Shown in pieces: positions 52,601 to 60,504 of a stretch of 64,000 nt of DNA; within the stretch, counting starts at the first letter, position 1, and each line of letters starts with the position of its first letter. This DNA is from JBKBIP01 sp046297495 (GTDB lineage: Bacteria > Planctomycetota > Planctomycetia > Gemmatales > Gemmataceae). A program made the translations under genes and the position numbers. Where the stretch lies: contig JBKBIP010000007.1 of NCBI GenBank assembly GCA_046297495.1, forward strand, positions 131,079 to 195,078. Direction: 5' to 3'. The notes below the pieces were generated by a model that worked only from the letters and a program-made list of their open reading frames with translations, was not told the origin of the DNA and ran no database searches.

Positions 52601-53129
52601 ACACACAGAACAAAATGACCGCCGCTAGCAACAACCCGGCGATGATCCCGGCGAGCCACCAGACCGGACGCGCGGGAATGGCCTCATCCAGGTCCGCTTG
52701 GCTGAGATCGCGGGCGGCCCGCTGGCCCACGGCGCCGCGAATCGCAGGGGGAAGGTTCTCATGCCGCAGATCGAGCCAGTTCACCAGGCTATTTTTCGCG
52801 TCGGCCAGCGTCCGCTCGACTTGCCGGGCGGCGTAATAGGGATTGATCTGGCGCAGCAGGGGCCGAGCCAGGACGATCAGCACCCCAAGGACCGTTCCGC
52901 CAAGGAATGCCGTCAGCGCATATTGCCGGATCGCAGGGGGAAGGTCGAAGCACAAATCGACCACCATCATCACCAGCCCATAGGCCAGCGTGACACCCAG
53001 CAAGCCAAGCCCCGCCACGGTCATATCGATCCAGCGCATTCGGGCGCGGGCGCGGTTGAGCTGCTGCTCCACGAAGGTATCGTACTTAGCGCCTGCCGCC
53101 GCGCGCGGTGGTTCCTGCACTGTGGCCAT
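49626..53129 (-). CDS. Very large membrane protein, DUF4175-like, with long disordered region
   Basis: ATG 53129 with AAGGA eight bases upstream gives 1167 residues. Two N-terminal membrane helices (about 37-60 and 68-90) and a third near 175-195 precede an extracytoplasmic beta-rich part (about 200-560) with Pro-rich strands (TYHYRPYLGWP, YTIQVQHDMKP). Then comes a Gln/Glu coiled coil (about 565-650), and a Gly/Pro/Lys/Glu/Asp low-complexity stretch of about 400 residues. A helical end (EDLKRANITEEEYQQFLKAY) closes it. This order fits the DUF4175-like planctomycete proteins. Function is unknown. The low-complexity part could be prone to assembly or alignment errors. Confidence 0.78.
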   Translation of the reverse strand: MATVQEPPRAAAGAKYDTFVEQQLNRARARMRWIDMTVAGLGLLGVTLAYGLVMMVVDLCFDLPPAIRQYALTAFLGGTVLGVLIVLARPLLRQINPYYAARQVERTLADAKNSLVNWLDLRHENLPPAIRGAVGQRAARDLSQADLDEAIPARPVWWLAGIIAGLLLAAVILFCVLRPAQFFSLLNRAFNPYGEGLAIATRTRLTLVQPAGGDATVPINQSVLFQVYIDGTLPDPRGPDAPRLRFRYDPKEPIYEELPLEQATLARDWFVRLPAYQVQNGFWYHITAGDAATEEYRIQVRSSPLLTGFEVTYHYRPYLGWPDSTSRDPNLRALRGTEVTLTAHANRRLKEGRLHIEGEKPIAGVIPPDLPEALRFRFLLDRDGAYRIHFTSEEEETNKDPMPYTIQVQHDMKPRVEITEPGERIELPINGTLQVKGQAVDDLGLTAMALRLRVKDGPVLQAKPYRPDKSFQLADGSYPQRLDYLDFIELAKVQDEAGQPVELKPGMEIEYWLEATDNCDYPAANIGDSKPPHVVVLTKPVEPRQQEQQRQQAQNEQEQHQAQQDEQLDQENEAAQQRAEQRQQAEQQQQADEMTEEQKEQERKLDEIARKLEEALKERQQQEQPDHSKGEAKGEEQPQPEGESKDEGRPDTGNADPHGDPKGEDKPQPQAEADGGAGKDGGMSDPMAAKGNDKPQPQDGSNGPDSAENQGGMGKPQPQAEEQAGQAKNSKPEPGGLGREWGEGKPAPNPEIRTGDDKGEGKPGEQSSKGQAKEGDPSGNAANTGQPGDAKGERSEQAKAEGKDAGQQGSKENAEPGAGKEEGTKATATGEEPKGMNKPEQLDGEEGGQGVAKAADKPDPNAKSGTDKTGVGEENLATKEDVDALKKDLKSNDPQKRAEAVRELKEMGQKAQDEQVRQAANDALQEAGEQPGPEVPPTEQRNPTGNQADAGDAKEPPGGMADAGMNKGGQPNGQESQAKGDPIQDNGKGQDGTPIASEKTTQPGTEAGNAKGNGTDQEQNPGNTRTPGGGDREGNIVGAGDGSEAPPGEKSDAAHQRRAGELQLEDIRNQVSQEDLKRANITEEEYQQFLKAYEAMLRRQKAAAASAKRDGPQQGGNLSSLGPRQVESSSTGEAQKLLNAGAALPPPEFRDAYRQFTEELAKMRKKP

Positions 53130-53343
53130 GAGTGATTCCTTTGAGTCAGATGCTCCGCCAAAGGCTTCGTAATTGTGCGCCCCTTTCGCGCCCCTTTCCG
53201 CTGATTCATTATAGCCAGGGTGAAGCACTCCCCTCAACAAGATTCAACACGGATATTTAAGTTGCTTGTGACGACTTTTCCCAGTATGCCGGAAAGGAGG
53301 GATTCCCATATTTCGACAATTTCAACCGTGGAGGCGATGGATC

Positions 53344-54330
53344 ATGCGTGGTCGAATTTCCATCTGGCTGGCAAGTGTTCTTATCGTGACAGCAGAGGGA
53401 GCACATGCCGAGGAGCCTGTCCCCATTCAAGTGCGCGAAACCGATGAATATATTCAGATCGACACCGACGCCCTGCAAGCGCGGATTCGCAAGAAGGGCT
53501 ACGTCAGTGGCATCGAGCGCGGCAGCTTGCTCGACAAAAAGACCGGGGCGCGGGATGTCGGTTTCGGTTTGCACATCATGGATTTCCTGATGGCCCCCGG
53601 TTGGCGGGACGACGGCTACCTGCGCGATCCAAAAATTCATGGCAATCTGCCCAAGCATTATATCGAGGGGCCGCAAATCTGCACCAAGGCCAAGGAGCTG
53701 CAGCCAGAAATCGTGCGCGGCGCTGGTTTCGTGGCCGTGCGGTTGCGGTTTCGGTTCACCGAAGCCGCTTCGGGGCTGCGAGCCGGTTCGACATGGGAAC
53801 AGACGTTGCTGTTCCTTCCCGGCGTTCGCTACGTCCTCTCCGGCGAGCGCGTCACCAGCGTGAACGCGGTGGCGGATCTGTTTTACCGCATCGACATGCC
53901 CGGCCACATTCGCCATCAAGCAGGGGATTCGTTTACCCAAATTTACTTGAGCTATCATGGGATCATCCCTGCCCAGGAATTTCAGCGGAACTTTGGCCCC
54001 GACGAGAAATACCTGTATCAACGGCGCGATGGCAAAATCCCCGAGCGCATGATCCGCGCCTATCAAGTGACACTCGGTGGCAAACCCGGCCCGTGGCTGG
54101 CTGGCATGACACTCGATGCCGCCGCCGTGTCGGAAGCCTGGTGTCATCAGCGCGGCTACGTCTGTTTCATTCAGGAATTGCACGGTCGGAACGTAGTCGC
54201 TGGCGAAACCTTCGGCGCCGCATACGTCGTGGGCTGGTTCGACGACCTCGACGAAATGCACCGCGTTTATGATCGGTACCAGGGAGCGCGTGCGTTGACG
54301 GTGAGTGACGGAAAATGGCAGTTGAAGTGA
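53344..54330 (+). CDS. Secreted hypothetical protein
   Basis: The 328-aa protein has a signal peptide (MRGRISIWLASVLIVTAEGAHA) and a mature part of alternating beta strands: IQIDTDALQARIRKKGYVSG, FVAVRLRFRF, WEQTLLFLPGVRYVLSGERV, then YVVGWFDDLDEMH. The strand pattern could fit a galactose-mutarotase-like or other jelly-roll sandwich, but I recognise no catalytic motif. It is followed by a family D palindrome. Divergent from the DUF4175-like gene. Confidence 0.68.
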   Translation: MRGRISIWLASVLIVTAEGAHAEEPVPIQVRETDEYIQIDTDALQARIRKKGYVSGIERGSLLDKKTGARDVGFGLHIMDFLMAPGWRDDGYLRDPKIHGNLPKHYIEGPQICTKAKELQPEIVRGAGFVAVRLRFRFTEAASGLRAGSTWEQTLLFLPGVRYVLSGERVTSVNAVADLFYRIDMPGHIRHQAGDSFTQIYLSYHGIIPAQEFQRNFGPDEKYLYQRRDGKIPERMIRAYQVTLGGKPGPWLAGMTLDAAAVSEAWCHQRGYVCFIQELHGRNVVAGETFGAAYVVGWFDDLDEMHRVYDRYQGARALTVSDGKWQLK

Positions 54331-54357
54331 GTGTTACTCCGGCAAGGCAGAAACTCG

Positions 54358-54410
54358 ACGCCGCGACCGTTAGGAGCGGTCCGTTCCACTCCCTAATGGT
54401 CGCGGCTCGG
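54358..54410. repeat. Inverted repeat, family D (copy 1)
   Basis: CCGCGACCGTTAGGAG pairs with CTCCCTAATGGTCGCGG, with one bulge and one mismatch, 30 bases after the gene stop. A closely related palindrome is at 59962. Confidence 0.6.
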
Positions 54411-54569
54411 ATAATCTGGGTTGCCGAGTAATATGCCCAAGGCTTAAACCTTGGAAATGGATTGGGCCCGAGCGGCCATCGTGATTTACAACCCCACCCC
54501 GCACCTCAGGATGATTTTGCCTCGATGAGTACCCATGATTGCCGTTCGCCCGACGGACGCCAAGAATGC

Positions 54570-55259
54570 CTATACCTCCACCCATTGTCCCGGTTCGAGA
54601 ATGACCGGCTCGGCGCTGGTTTCCTGGCGGACGCGCTGGGCCCAGGCGTGAGCATCTTGGTTCAACAGATCGAAGGTGTTGTAGTGGATCGGCAGCACCT
54701 TTTTTGGCTGGATCAGCTTCACGGCGCGCAGGGCGTCATCGGGGCCCATCGTGTAGTAATCGCCGATGGGGAGGATGGCCAGATCGATCCCTTCCTCGCC
54801 GATCAGCTTCATGTCGCCGAATAAGCCGGTGTCGGCGGCGTCGTAAATTTTCTTGCCGTCCTTCAGCGACAGCAGCACGCCACAGGGGTTGCCGCCGTTG
54901 CTGCCGTCGGGCAGCGCCGAGCCGTGAAAGGCCAGTGTCAGCTTGAGACGGCCAAACGGGAAGCCGTGCCCGCCGCCGTGCTGCATACCGTGGACGTGCT
55001 TCAAGCCCTGTTTCTTCATCAGCCATTCGCTGATCTCGTAATTGGTGATGACCGTGGCTCCCGTGCGTTGGGCGATGGCTACCGTATCCCCCACGTGGTC
55101 GCCGTGACCGTGCGAGACGACGATAAAATGCGGCGTCATCTCCGCCGCTTTGGCCGCCGCCTTGGGATTGCCCGTCAAGAAAGGATCGATAAGCACTTTC
55201 TGTCCGTCGCTGTCGATAAGCAAGCAAGAATGGCCCAACCATTGCACGCGGGTCGCCAT
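54570..55259 (-). CDS. UPF0173/UlaG-like metal-dependent hydrolase
   Basis: The 229-aa protein from ATG 55259 (AGGAGA eight bases upstream) is a compact metallo-beta-lactamase fold. Signs are VQWLGHSCLLID at the start, KVLIDPFLTGNP, the metal motif SHGHGDHVGD, DAADTGLFGDMKLIGE, and the last His in LPIHYNTFDLL. It has the length and pattern of the UPF0173 group, whose physiological substrate is unsettled. It stands apart from the electron-transfer operon upstream by 55 bases but on the same strand. Confidence 0.85.
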   Translation of the reverse strand: MATRVQWLGHSCLLIDSDGQKVLIDPFLTGNPKAAAKAAEMTPHFIVVSHGHGDHVGDTVAIAQRTGATVITNYEISEWLMKKQGLKHVHGMQHGGGHGFPFGRLKLTLAFHGSALPDGSNGGNPCGVLLSLKDGKKIYDAADTGLFGDMKLIGEEGIDLAILPIGDYYTMGPDDALRAVKLIQPKKVLPIHYNTFDLLNQDAHAWAQRVRQETSAEPVILEPGQWVEV

Positions 55260-55313
55260 GATGGATTCTCCTGGGTGGTTGACTTGGTTCATTGTGGAAA
55301 TCAACTCTTTCCG

Positions 55314-56507
55314 TCAATCAACCAAGTCAACCCGCGTTCGCCAAGAGAAATCGAGAAAAAAAGAAACGGAAACCCCTGGCGACCAGGCCAGGCGTAAACC
55401 CTCGCGGTCGTGAATCGGCATCTTGTTGGCAATGGAAGTCCGTGTGGGTTGGAACAGCGCGTAGGGCGCGGTGGGAGCAAGCGTCAATCGCTCCCTGTGG
55501 GGGGCTAGGGAAACGTATGGTTCGAGAATCCGCCGAAGCGCATCCGTATGGTCCGCTTTTTCCAGCGGATAGTGGCGCTTCAGGTCAGCCAAGATCGGCG
55601 CGGGAGCGTGGTCAGCGGGACAGCAGGCGGAAAGCAGCGCATCGAACAGCGTGCCGCACGTCCCTTCCCGCCGACATGCCCGCATTTCTTCCCGTTCCGC
55701 GTGCTTCCCAACGGCTGCCCCCCGCTTGTGCTTGCGGCCGTTCGGATGGCAGCCGGCACAGTCGTCGATTTCCCCAATGCCGCGTTTGAGGTGCTTCTCC
55801 AGTGTTTTCCCGGGGTCATGGCGATGGCAACCATAACAAGTGTAGGTTTGGTAATCATCGGCATTCGTGTGACACGTTGCGCAAGCGCGTTGTTTGTTCT
55901 TACCGCCGCCGTGGTTGAGAGGGAACGAATGGGCGAAGACGGCACCGGTCCAAGTATCTGTCGTATGGCACTGATCGCATCGCGTCCCGAAACGTCCGCG
56001 ATGAACTCGCGGTTCGGCGTGGCAGGTGGCGCAATCGCGCGGCGTTCCTTGAAAGACATGGTTGACATGGCAAGCCGCGCAGGCGACGGTTTGATGTTGG
56101 CCAGTCAGCGGAAATCTGGTGCACGCATGATCGAATTTGGTCATGTCGGTCAACACACCGCGCGCGCCCTGATGCTCGGTGTGACAATGGCGGCACTGCA
56201 TGGCCTCGGCGAGTTGCCCGTGCAAGGGAAGTCCACCCTCGATTTGCTCGCGCACATTTACATGACAATTGAGACATCGGGAAGCCATGGTCTCTCGGCT
56301 CCAGGGCGGGACGTGACAGGCGGCGCAGTTGCCGCTCAGGGCGGCATGCGACATGACGCCCCCCAACGCCACGTTTCTCCGGCTTTGAGCGTTCAGGGGG
56401 CCAGGACTAAACATCTGTTGGCCGCTGACGGCGAGAATCAGCGCGACCGCCCCCAACGTCAGTAGAGCCGTCAGTTTCCCCAAGCTCATCGTGGCCAAAC
56501 GTTCCAT
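55314..56507 (-). CDS. Multiheme cytochrome c, nine CxxCH motifs
   Basis: The 397-aa protein has an N-terminal membrane helix or uncleaved signal (LTALLTLGAVALILAVSG). Nine CxxCH heme sites follow between about residues 60 and 265: CAACH, CLNCH, CRHCH, CAACH, CATCH, CDQCH, CATCH, CYGCH and CAGCH. Many extra histidines allow bis-His ligation. The last 130 residues have no heme site. It is the last gene of a four-gene operon with ferredoxin, FAD reductase and a cytochrome-b-like protein, ten bases after the latter. It probably carries electrons across the periplasm. Confidence 0.88.
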   Translation of the reverse strand: MERLATMSLGKLTALLTLGAVALILAVSGQQMFSPGPLNAQSRRNVALGGVMSHAALSGNCAACHVPPWSRETMASRCLNCHVNVREQIEGGLPLHGQLAEAMQCRHCHTEHQGARGVLTDMTKFDHACTRFPLTGQHQTVACAACHVNHVFQGTPRDCATCHAEPRVHRGRFGTRCDQCHTTDTWTGAVFAHSFPLNHGGGKNKQRACATCHTNADDYQTYTCYGCHRHDPGKTLEKHLKRGIGEIDDCAGCHPNGRKHKRGAAVGKHAEREEMRACRREGTCGTLFDALLSACCPADHAPAPILADLKRHYPLEKADHTDALRRILEPYVSLAPHRERLTLAPTAPYALFQPTRTSIANKMPIHDREGLRLAWSPGVSVSFFLDFSWRTRVDLVD

Positions 56508-56517
56508 GAAGCCCTCA

Positions 56518-57327
56518 TTACTTCAACAGCGTGGAGTAATACAGTGCCGCGACGATGTGCAGGAAAGCCAAGGTGAACAACACGGCGCCGAGCGGGATGT
56601 GAAACAAGTGCCACAGCGCCAATAAACGGCGTGTCATCACCAAAGCTCGAATTTGGACCAACAGCTGATAACGCTCCTCCAACAATGCTTGGAGTTGGGC
56701 CGCGTACGGATTATCTTGCTGGCACAATGTTTGGATCAGGCGGCGCAGGCACCGCCGCAGCCGCCATCGTGACAGGGACCGTCCCCACACCACCTGCCAG
56801 TTCCTGGGCAAGACGCCGGCTTCCTCCACCAAACGCACCATCTCCTCCACCTCGACTCCCAAGGTGCGTAGTTGCTCATCCGTCCGGGCCAGACAAGCTT
56901 CCAATTCCTCGGCGCCGACCGCGCTTCCTTCGATAGTGCGCGGCGTAGCCGTGTAGAGGTAACGCCCGACAAAACCGCTCAGGACCATGATCGCCGTTAG
57001 CACCATGGCTACGCCAGCCAAGCCATTGAATTTGCCGGCGCTGTGCAGCAGGACCAGGTATGGGCCAACTAAGCCGGTGACAATGTGGGCTTGCAGCCAC
57101 GTGCTCATGCGCCCGTAAGTGAAGCCGTGCAGCCGTTTCCGCAACGAATACATCACCTCGGTGCTTAACATCAACAAAAAGCCGATAATCCCTAGACCAT
57201 GTCCGATCAGGCCGCCAGGCGGCGGGAGGGCATCGCGGGCCACGAACAGGTATAGCCCCGTGATCGCCAAGATCATCGCCACGGAGATCAACATTTCCAG
57301 AGGGAATCGGCGCATCAAAGAGTTCAA
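56518..57327 (-). CDS. Membrane cytochrome b-like electron-transfer protein
   Basis: The 269-aa protein has about five to six membrane helices: LISVAMILAITGLYLFV, IGHGLGIIGFLLMLSTEVM, AHIVTGLVGPYLVLLHSAG, VAMVLTAIMVLSGFVGRYLY and a C-terminal pair with HLFHIPLGAVLFTLAFLHIVAA. Histidines in these helices (AH, LLHS, WHLFH, LHIV) could bind two b hemes, as in ferric-reductase-like and b561-like proteins. A charged coiled-coil region (about 125-215) separates the two halves. ATGA overlap with the FAD gene and ten-base spacing to the cytochrome c gene show one transcription unit. Confidence 0.7.
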   Translation of the reverse strand: MNSLMRRFPLEMLISVAMILAITGLYLFVARDALPPPGGLIGHGLGIIGFLLMLSTEVMYSLRKRLHGFTYGRMSTWLQAHIVTGLVGPYLVLLHSAGKFNGLAGVAMVLTAIMVLSGFVGRYLYTATPRTIEGSAVGAEELEACLARTDEQLRTLGVEVEEMVRLVEEAGVLPRNWQVVWGRSLSRWRLRRCLRRLIQTLCQQDNPYAAQLQALLEERYQLLVQIRALVMTRRLLALWHLFHIPLGAVLFTLAFLHIVAALYYSTLLK

Positions 57328-58664
57328 CGCGGCGGTATCATGGAGTTTCCACGCTGGGTTCGTGCTTGTTCCCAGCGGTGATAGAAGTCCGCCAGTCGTG
57401 TTAAGGCGGCGGCACGGTCTTCATGCAAAGCGGAACGGATCGGCGTGATGTCCGCGTGACCGGCCACTAATCGCTGCAAGGGGCGCGCCCAGGTTTGATC
57501 CCCCATGACCAGCGCCCCCACGATGGCGCGCGTGCCGATCACCAGACGAACCCGGTTGACGTTGGAAGAGTCGCTGATGACCCAGCTTCCAGGAAACAGC
57601 CGCCAAGCCTCGCTTTCCCCCCGCGTAATCGCGACCAGGTCCGCATTGCTGCCGCCCCCCACCGCGCCGATGATTGTCACCTTCAAGCCGGTCAACATCG
57701 TGACATTGGAGGGGATGCTTTTGACATACGCTCGCGTGGCGCCAGCCATGTTGGCGCCGGCGACTCGTCCCTGGGCCAGCGCCGTCGGCCACAATACATC
57801 CAGCGTGGATGTGCCGTCTGGATTGATCACTTCGGCGACATCCCCTGCCGCAAAGACGTCGACCGCGCTGGTCCGCAAGTACGAATCCACCACGATCCCT
57901 TTGCCGATGGTCAAGCCTGCTTGACGGGCCAGGTCCACCCGCGGCCGAACGCCAATGGCGACGGCCAGTATTTGACAAGGGATATATTCTCCGTTTTGCG
58001 TTGCCACCCCGACGACTTTGCCGCCCTGACCGATAGCCTGCTGAACTTGTGTTTGGGTATGAATTACCACACCTTCCGCGCGCAACCGTTCCATGATGAT
58101 GCGCGATTCAATTTCATCCAACACATCCGACCAGTAACGCACTCCCCGCAAGAAGTAATGCACCCGCAAGCCACGCGCGCTCAGACCCTCAACCAATTCC
58201 AAGGCCGTGATACCGCCACCGATGACAACGGCGGTTCGCGCACGCTTGGTCAGTTTGAGGATGTGCCGCGTGTCATCCAGGCCATCCAATTTCACCACCC
58301 CTGCTAAGTCGCCCCCTGGAAATGGCGGCGGCACGGCCAAAGCCCCGGTCGCCAGCAACAAGCGGTCGTAACGAACTCGCTGGCCGTTACTCAACACCAG
58401 CTCATGGTCATGGCACAACAAGCGTTCGACATGGGCGTTTATGCGCTGGATGCACAGTGAACGCGCATCGTCCCGCGTGCGAATGTGGAGTTGCTTTTCC
58501 GGAACATCTCCCCGTAACAAATACGCCAAACCCGGACGAGAATAGAAGTCGTGCGCTTCCTCGCTGATCAAGCTGATCCGCGCGGCTGAATCCTGAGCGC
58601 ACAACTCCTCCGCCGCGGACAATCCGGCAATGCCAGAACCGACAATGACAAAATGCGTTGGCAT
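57324..58664 (-). CDS. FAD-dependent pyridine-nucleotide oxidoreductase
   Basis: The 446-aa protein has an N-terminal FAD loop (HFVIVGSGIAGLSAAEEL), DFYSRPGLAYLLRG, and a second Rossmann loop TAVVIGGGITALELVEGLSA for NAD(P)H. DVFAAGDVAEVINPDG closes the FAD site. It resembles the NADH-dependent reductases of nitrite reductase or rubredoxin type. It starts four bases after the ferredoxin gene stop and overlaps the cytochrome-b-like gene. It may pass electrons between NAD(P)H, the 4Fe-4S protein and the membrane. Confidence 0.87.
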   Translation of the reverse strand: MPTHFVIVGSGIAGLSAAEELCAQDSAARISLISEEAHDFYSRPGLAYLLRGDVPEKQLHIRTRDDARSLCIQRINAHVERLLCHDHELVLSNGQRVRYDRLLLATGALAVPPPFPGGDLAGVVKLDGLDDTRHILKLTKRARTAVVIGGGITALELVEGLSARGLRVHYFLRGVRYWSDVLDEIESRIIMERLRAEGVVIHTQTQVQQAIGQGGKVVGVATQNGEYIPCQILAVAIGVRPRVDLARQAGLTIGKGIVVDSYLRTSAVDVFAAGDVAEVINPDGTSTLDVLWPTALAQGRVAGANMAGATRAYVKSIPSNVTMLTGLKVTIIGAVGGGSNADLVAITRGESEAWRLFPGSWVISDSSNVNRVRLVIGTRAIVGALVMGDQTWARPLQRLVAGHADITPIRSALHEDRAAALTRLADFYHRWEQARTQRGNSMIPPR

Positions 58665-58668
58665 TGAC

Positions 58669-58971
58669 TTAATGCTTCACCACGAACAAGGGAATCCGTT
58701 CAAAACGAAGCACGCCGCGCGGGCAGCGTCGGACGCATTCGCTACAGGTCAGGCAATGGCTGTCTCGAATGGGTTGACCGCGCCAAGCGTGGGCGCGCAC
58801 GTCGATCCCCATGGGACAGTTGTAAGAACACATACCGCACTGGACGCAGTTGCCGGCCTCTGGCACGACTTGGGCTTCCGCGAGCACTTGCTGACGCAAA
58901 CTCATATCGCCGTTTATCCAGCCGGAACAAGTCACAGCGTCGGCTGGTGGTACATTCGATTCTGGATGCAA
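58669..58971 (-). CDS. 4Fe-4S dicluster ferredoxin-like protein
   Basis: The 100-aa protein starts with TTG, with AGGAGA five bases before it. Two cluster motifs are present: CVQCGMCSYNCP (about 42-53) and CLTCSECVRRCP (about 73-84), so it can hold two 4Fe-4S clusters. The motif around SYNCPMGIDV resembles the HdrC-like or electron-bifurcating partners. First gene of the four-gene operon with FAD oxidoreductase, cytochrome b-like and nine-heme cytochrome c genes. Confidence 0.82.
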   Translation of the reverse strand: MHPESNVPPADAVTCSGWINGDMSLRQQVLAEAQVVPEAGNCVQCGMCSYNCPMGIDVRAHAWRGQPIRDSHCLTCSECVRRCPRGVLRFERIPLFVVKH

Positions 58972-59174
58972 GGATTCTCCTCTCTCAACTATGAAAACCC
59001 CTCAGGTTTCGTCTTAAGATACGTCGCAAGTCCGCCATTGTTGGCGCGAAAGCGCGAAGATGGCGCGTTTTGCGCCGCAGTGGATGCGCCCCGGCGCGTG
59101 CGGCGCCAACAACCAGCGAGCTAGTTCGTATTATTCCGTGACACGTTATCCGCGGGCCACCAGAGGAAATCACC

Positions 59175-59633
59175 ATGAAAATGGTCGGCAACATCCTGTT
59201 CGGTCTAGTCTTTGCCCTAGTCATCGCCGGGCTGATTGTCGGCTTGAGCGCGCGGAATCATCTGGATCATCATTCCCCTGCAACCACCGAGAACCCATCG
59301 CCGACATCCCGCAGCCAACTACCGCTGGAACCGCTGCGAACGTCCGATCACCCGCGACAAATAGCAACCGCGGCGAGTGAAGAGAACAGGTCCTTGGGTA
59401 CGTCGATTTCCCTGATCCAAGCAATCGTCATCGCCGAAAAGATCAGCGGCGGCGTGGCCTTCAAAGTCGAGTGCAAAGACAAGCCGGTGACCAGTTTCAA
59501 AATCGAGTTCCGCCACCATGACGGGCAGCGCGGTAAGATCGAGTTGGCCGGCGATGGCCGAGTGTTGAACATTGATGGGAAACACCTAGTTGATCCACCA
59601 AACGCCGCCCCATCTTCCTCTCAGAAAGACTGA
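59175..59633 (+). CDS. Membrane-anchored PepSY-like protein
   Basis: The 152-aa protein has an N-terminal membrane helix (NILFGLVFALVIAGLIVGL), a Pro/Ser/Thr-rich linker, and a C-terminal domain with LIQAIVIAEKISGGVAFKVE and SFKIEFRHHDGQRGKIELA, then GRVLNID. This matches the PepSY pattern of a helix followed by a strand pair. It is divergent from the ferredoxin-cytochrome operon, 203 bases away, so it may be linked to it by function; PepSY proteins often sit with membrane electron carriers. AGAGGAAA lies upstream of the ATG. Confidence 0.68.
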   Translation: MKMVGNILFGLVFALVIAGLIVGLSARNHLDHHSPATTENPSPTSRSQLPLEPLRTSDHPRQIATAASEENRSLGTSISLIQAIVIAEKISGGVAFKVECKDKPVTSFKIEFRHHDGQRGKIELAGDGRVLNIDGKHLVDPPNAAPSSSQKD

Positions 59634-60504
59634 TTGCCCTTCGGATTTAGTCATCCCCTCACGAGTGCCATTCTCCGAGCCAGTCGCGTTAAAGCGACAC
59701 AAGCCATACGCTTGCTCAGCGTCGCTACCCCTGACGATTGTCAGAGCCTATTTGCAAAGTTGCAGTATTTAGGCAGCCAGTTTAACATCCAGTCGCGGTC
59801 TTCGTGGACCGGATGTGGTTCACTGTCTGTTCGCAGAGGTTTCGCGTCCATGCCCAACCCCAATTCGTGGGTTCATGGTTCATCATGTTGGCCGGTAAAG
59901 AATTTGGCATCACGCCGCGGCGCACGTTACATTCAGCTATTACTCTGGCAAACCAGATAGTCCGAGCCGCGACCGTCAAGGAGCGGGGGGGACTGCTCTT
60001 TGACGGTCGCGGCTCGGAGGTTCTTTCTGGCCGGGGTAATATGTTACACTGCAAGAACGTGGTTGAAGCATTGAGGGGCCTGTGCTTCCGGGAAGGATAG
60101 TTCCATCAAGAGCGCGAAACAATCCGAGCCATCCGCCTGGGTCCATAGGGGGGCCAACACGTGGCGGACAGCCGATGGGCCTGTTGGCTATGCGTTGTTG
60201 GATGGGGATGGCGCTCTGCTCATCGATTGCCGGTTTCCAAGCGGCAGATGGAACCGAGGAAGGCCAGCTCTTTCACGCGATTCCTTGCTTTCTCCCAGGA
60301 AGGGACATATAGTGCAATCTTGAACGAGTGGAGGCCATTTCTTGGGAAGTCATGCGCTGGCTTCTCTCCCTGGCGCTTGCTTTTGGACGGTCTGCCCAGC
60401 AGACCGAGCGGTACTCGCTGGTTCAACGTGAGCAGAGAACCATGGACCGTGCGCGACGGGCACGGTCTCATTCAGCGCGAAAGAAGGACCTTGAGGAAGC
60501 AACC
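59634..60504. other. Long region without a convincing gene, before the his genes
   Basis: About 870 bases hold only short frames with no family, no good ribosome site or both. The family D palindrome at 59962 falls in it. A 45-codon frame at 60175 (MGLLAMRCWMGMALC) has a signal-like start but weak support. I found no T-box, attenuator or riboswitch that I could support upstream of hisD, though this region is its leader. Confidence 0.4.
59962..60017. repeat. Inverted repeat, family D (copy 2)
   Basis: CCGAGCCGCGACCGTCAA pairs perfectly with TTGACGGTCGCGGCTCGG (18 bp), with further GAGC/GCTC pairing inside. It is related to the palindrome at 54358. Confidence 0.75.

Noticed and set aside
59804..60100. 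98-aa frame before hisD
   Set aside because: It runs through the family D palindrome, has no ribosome site and no recognisable pattern.
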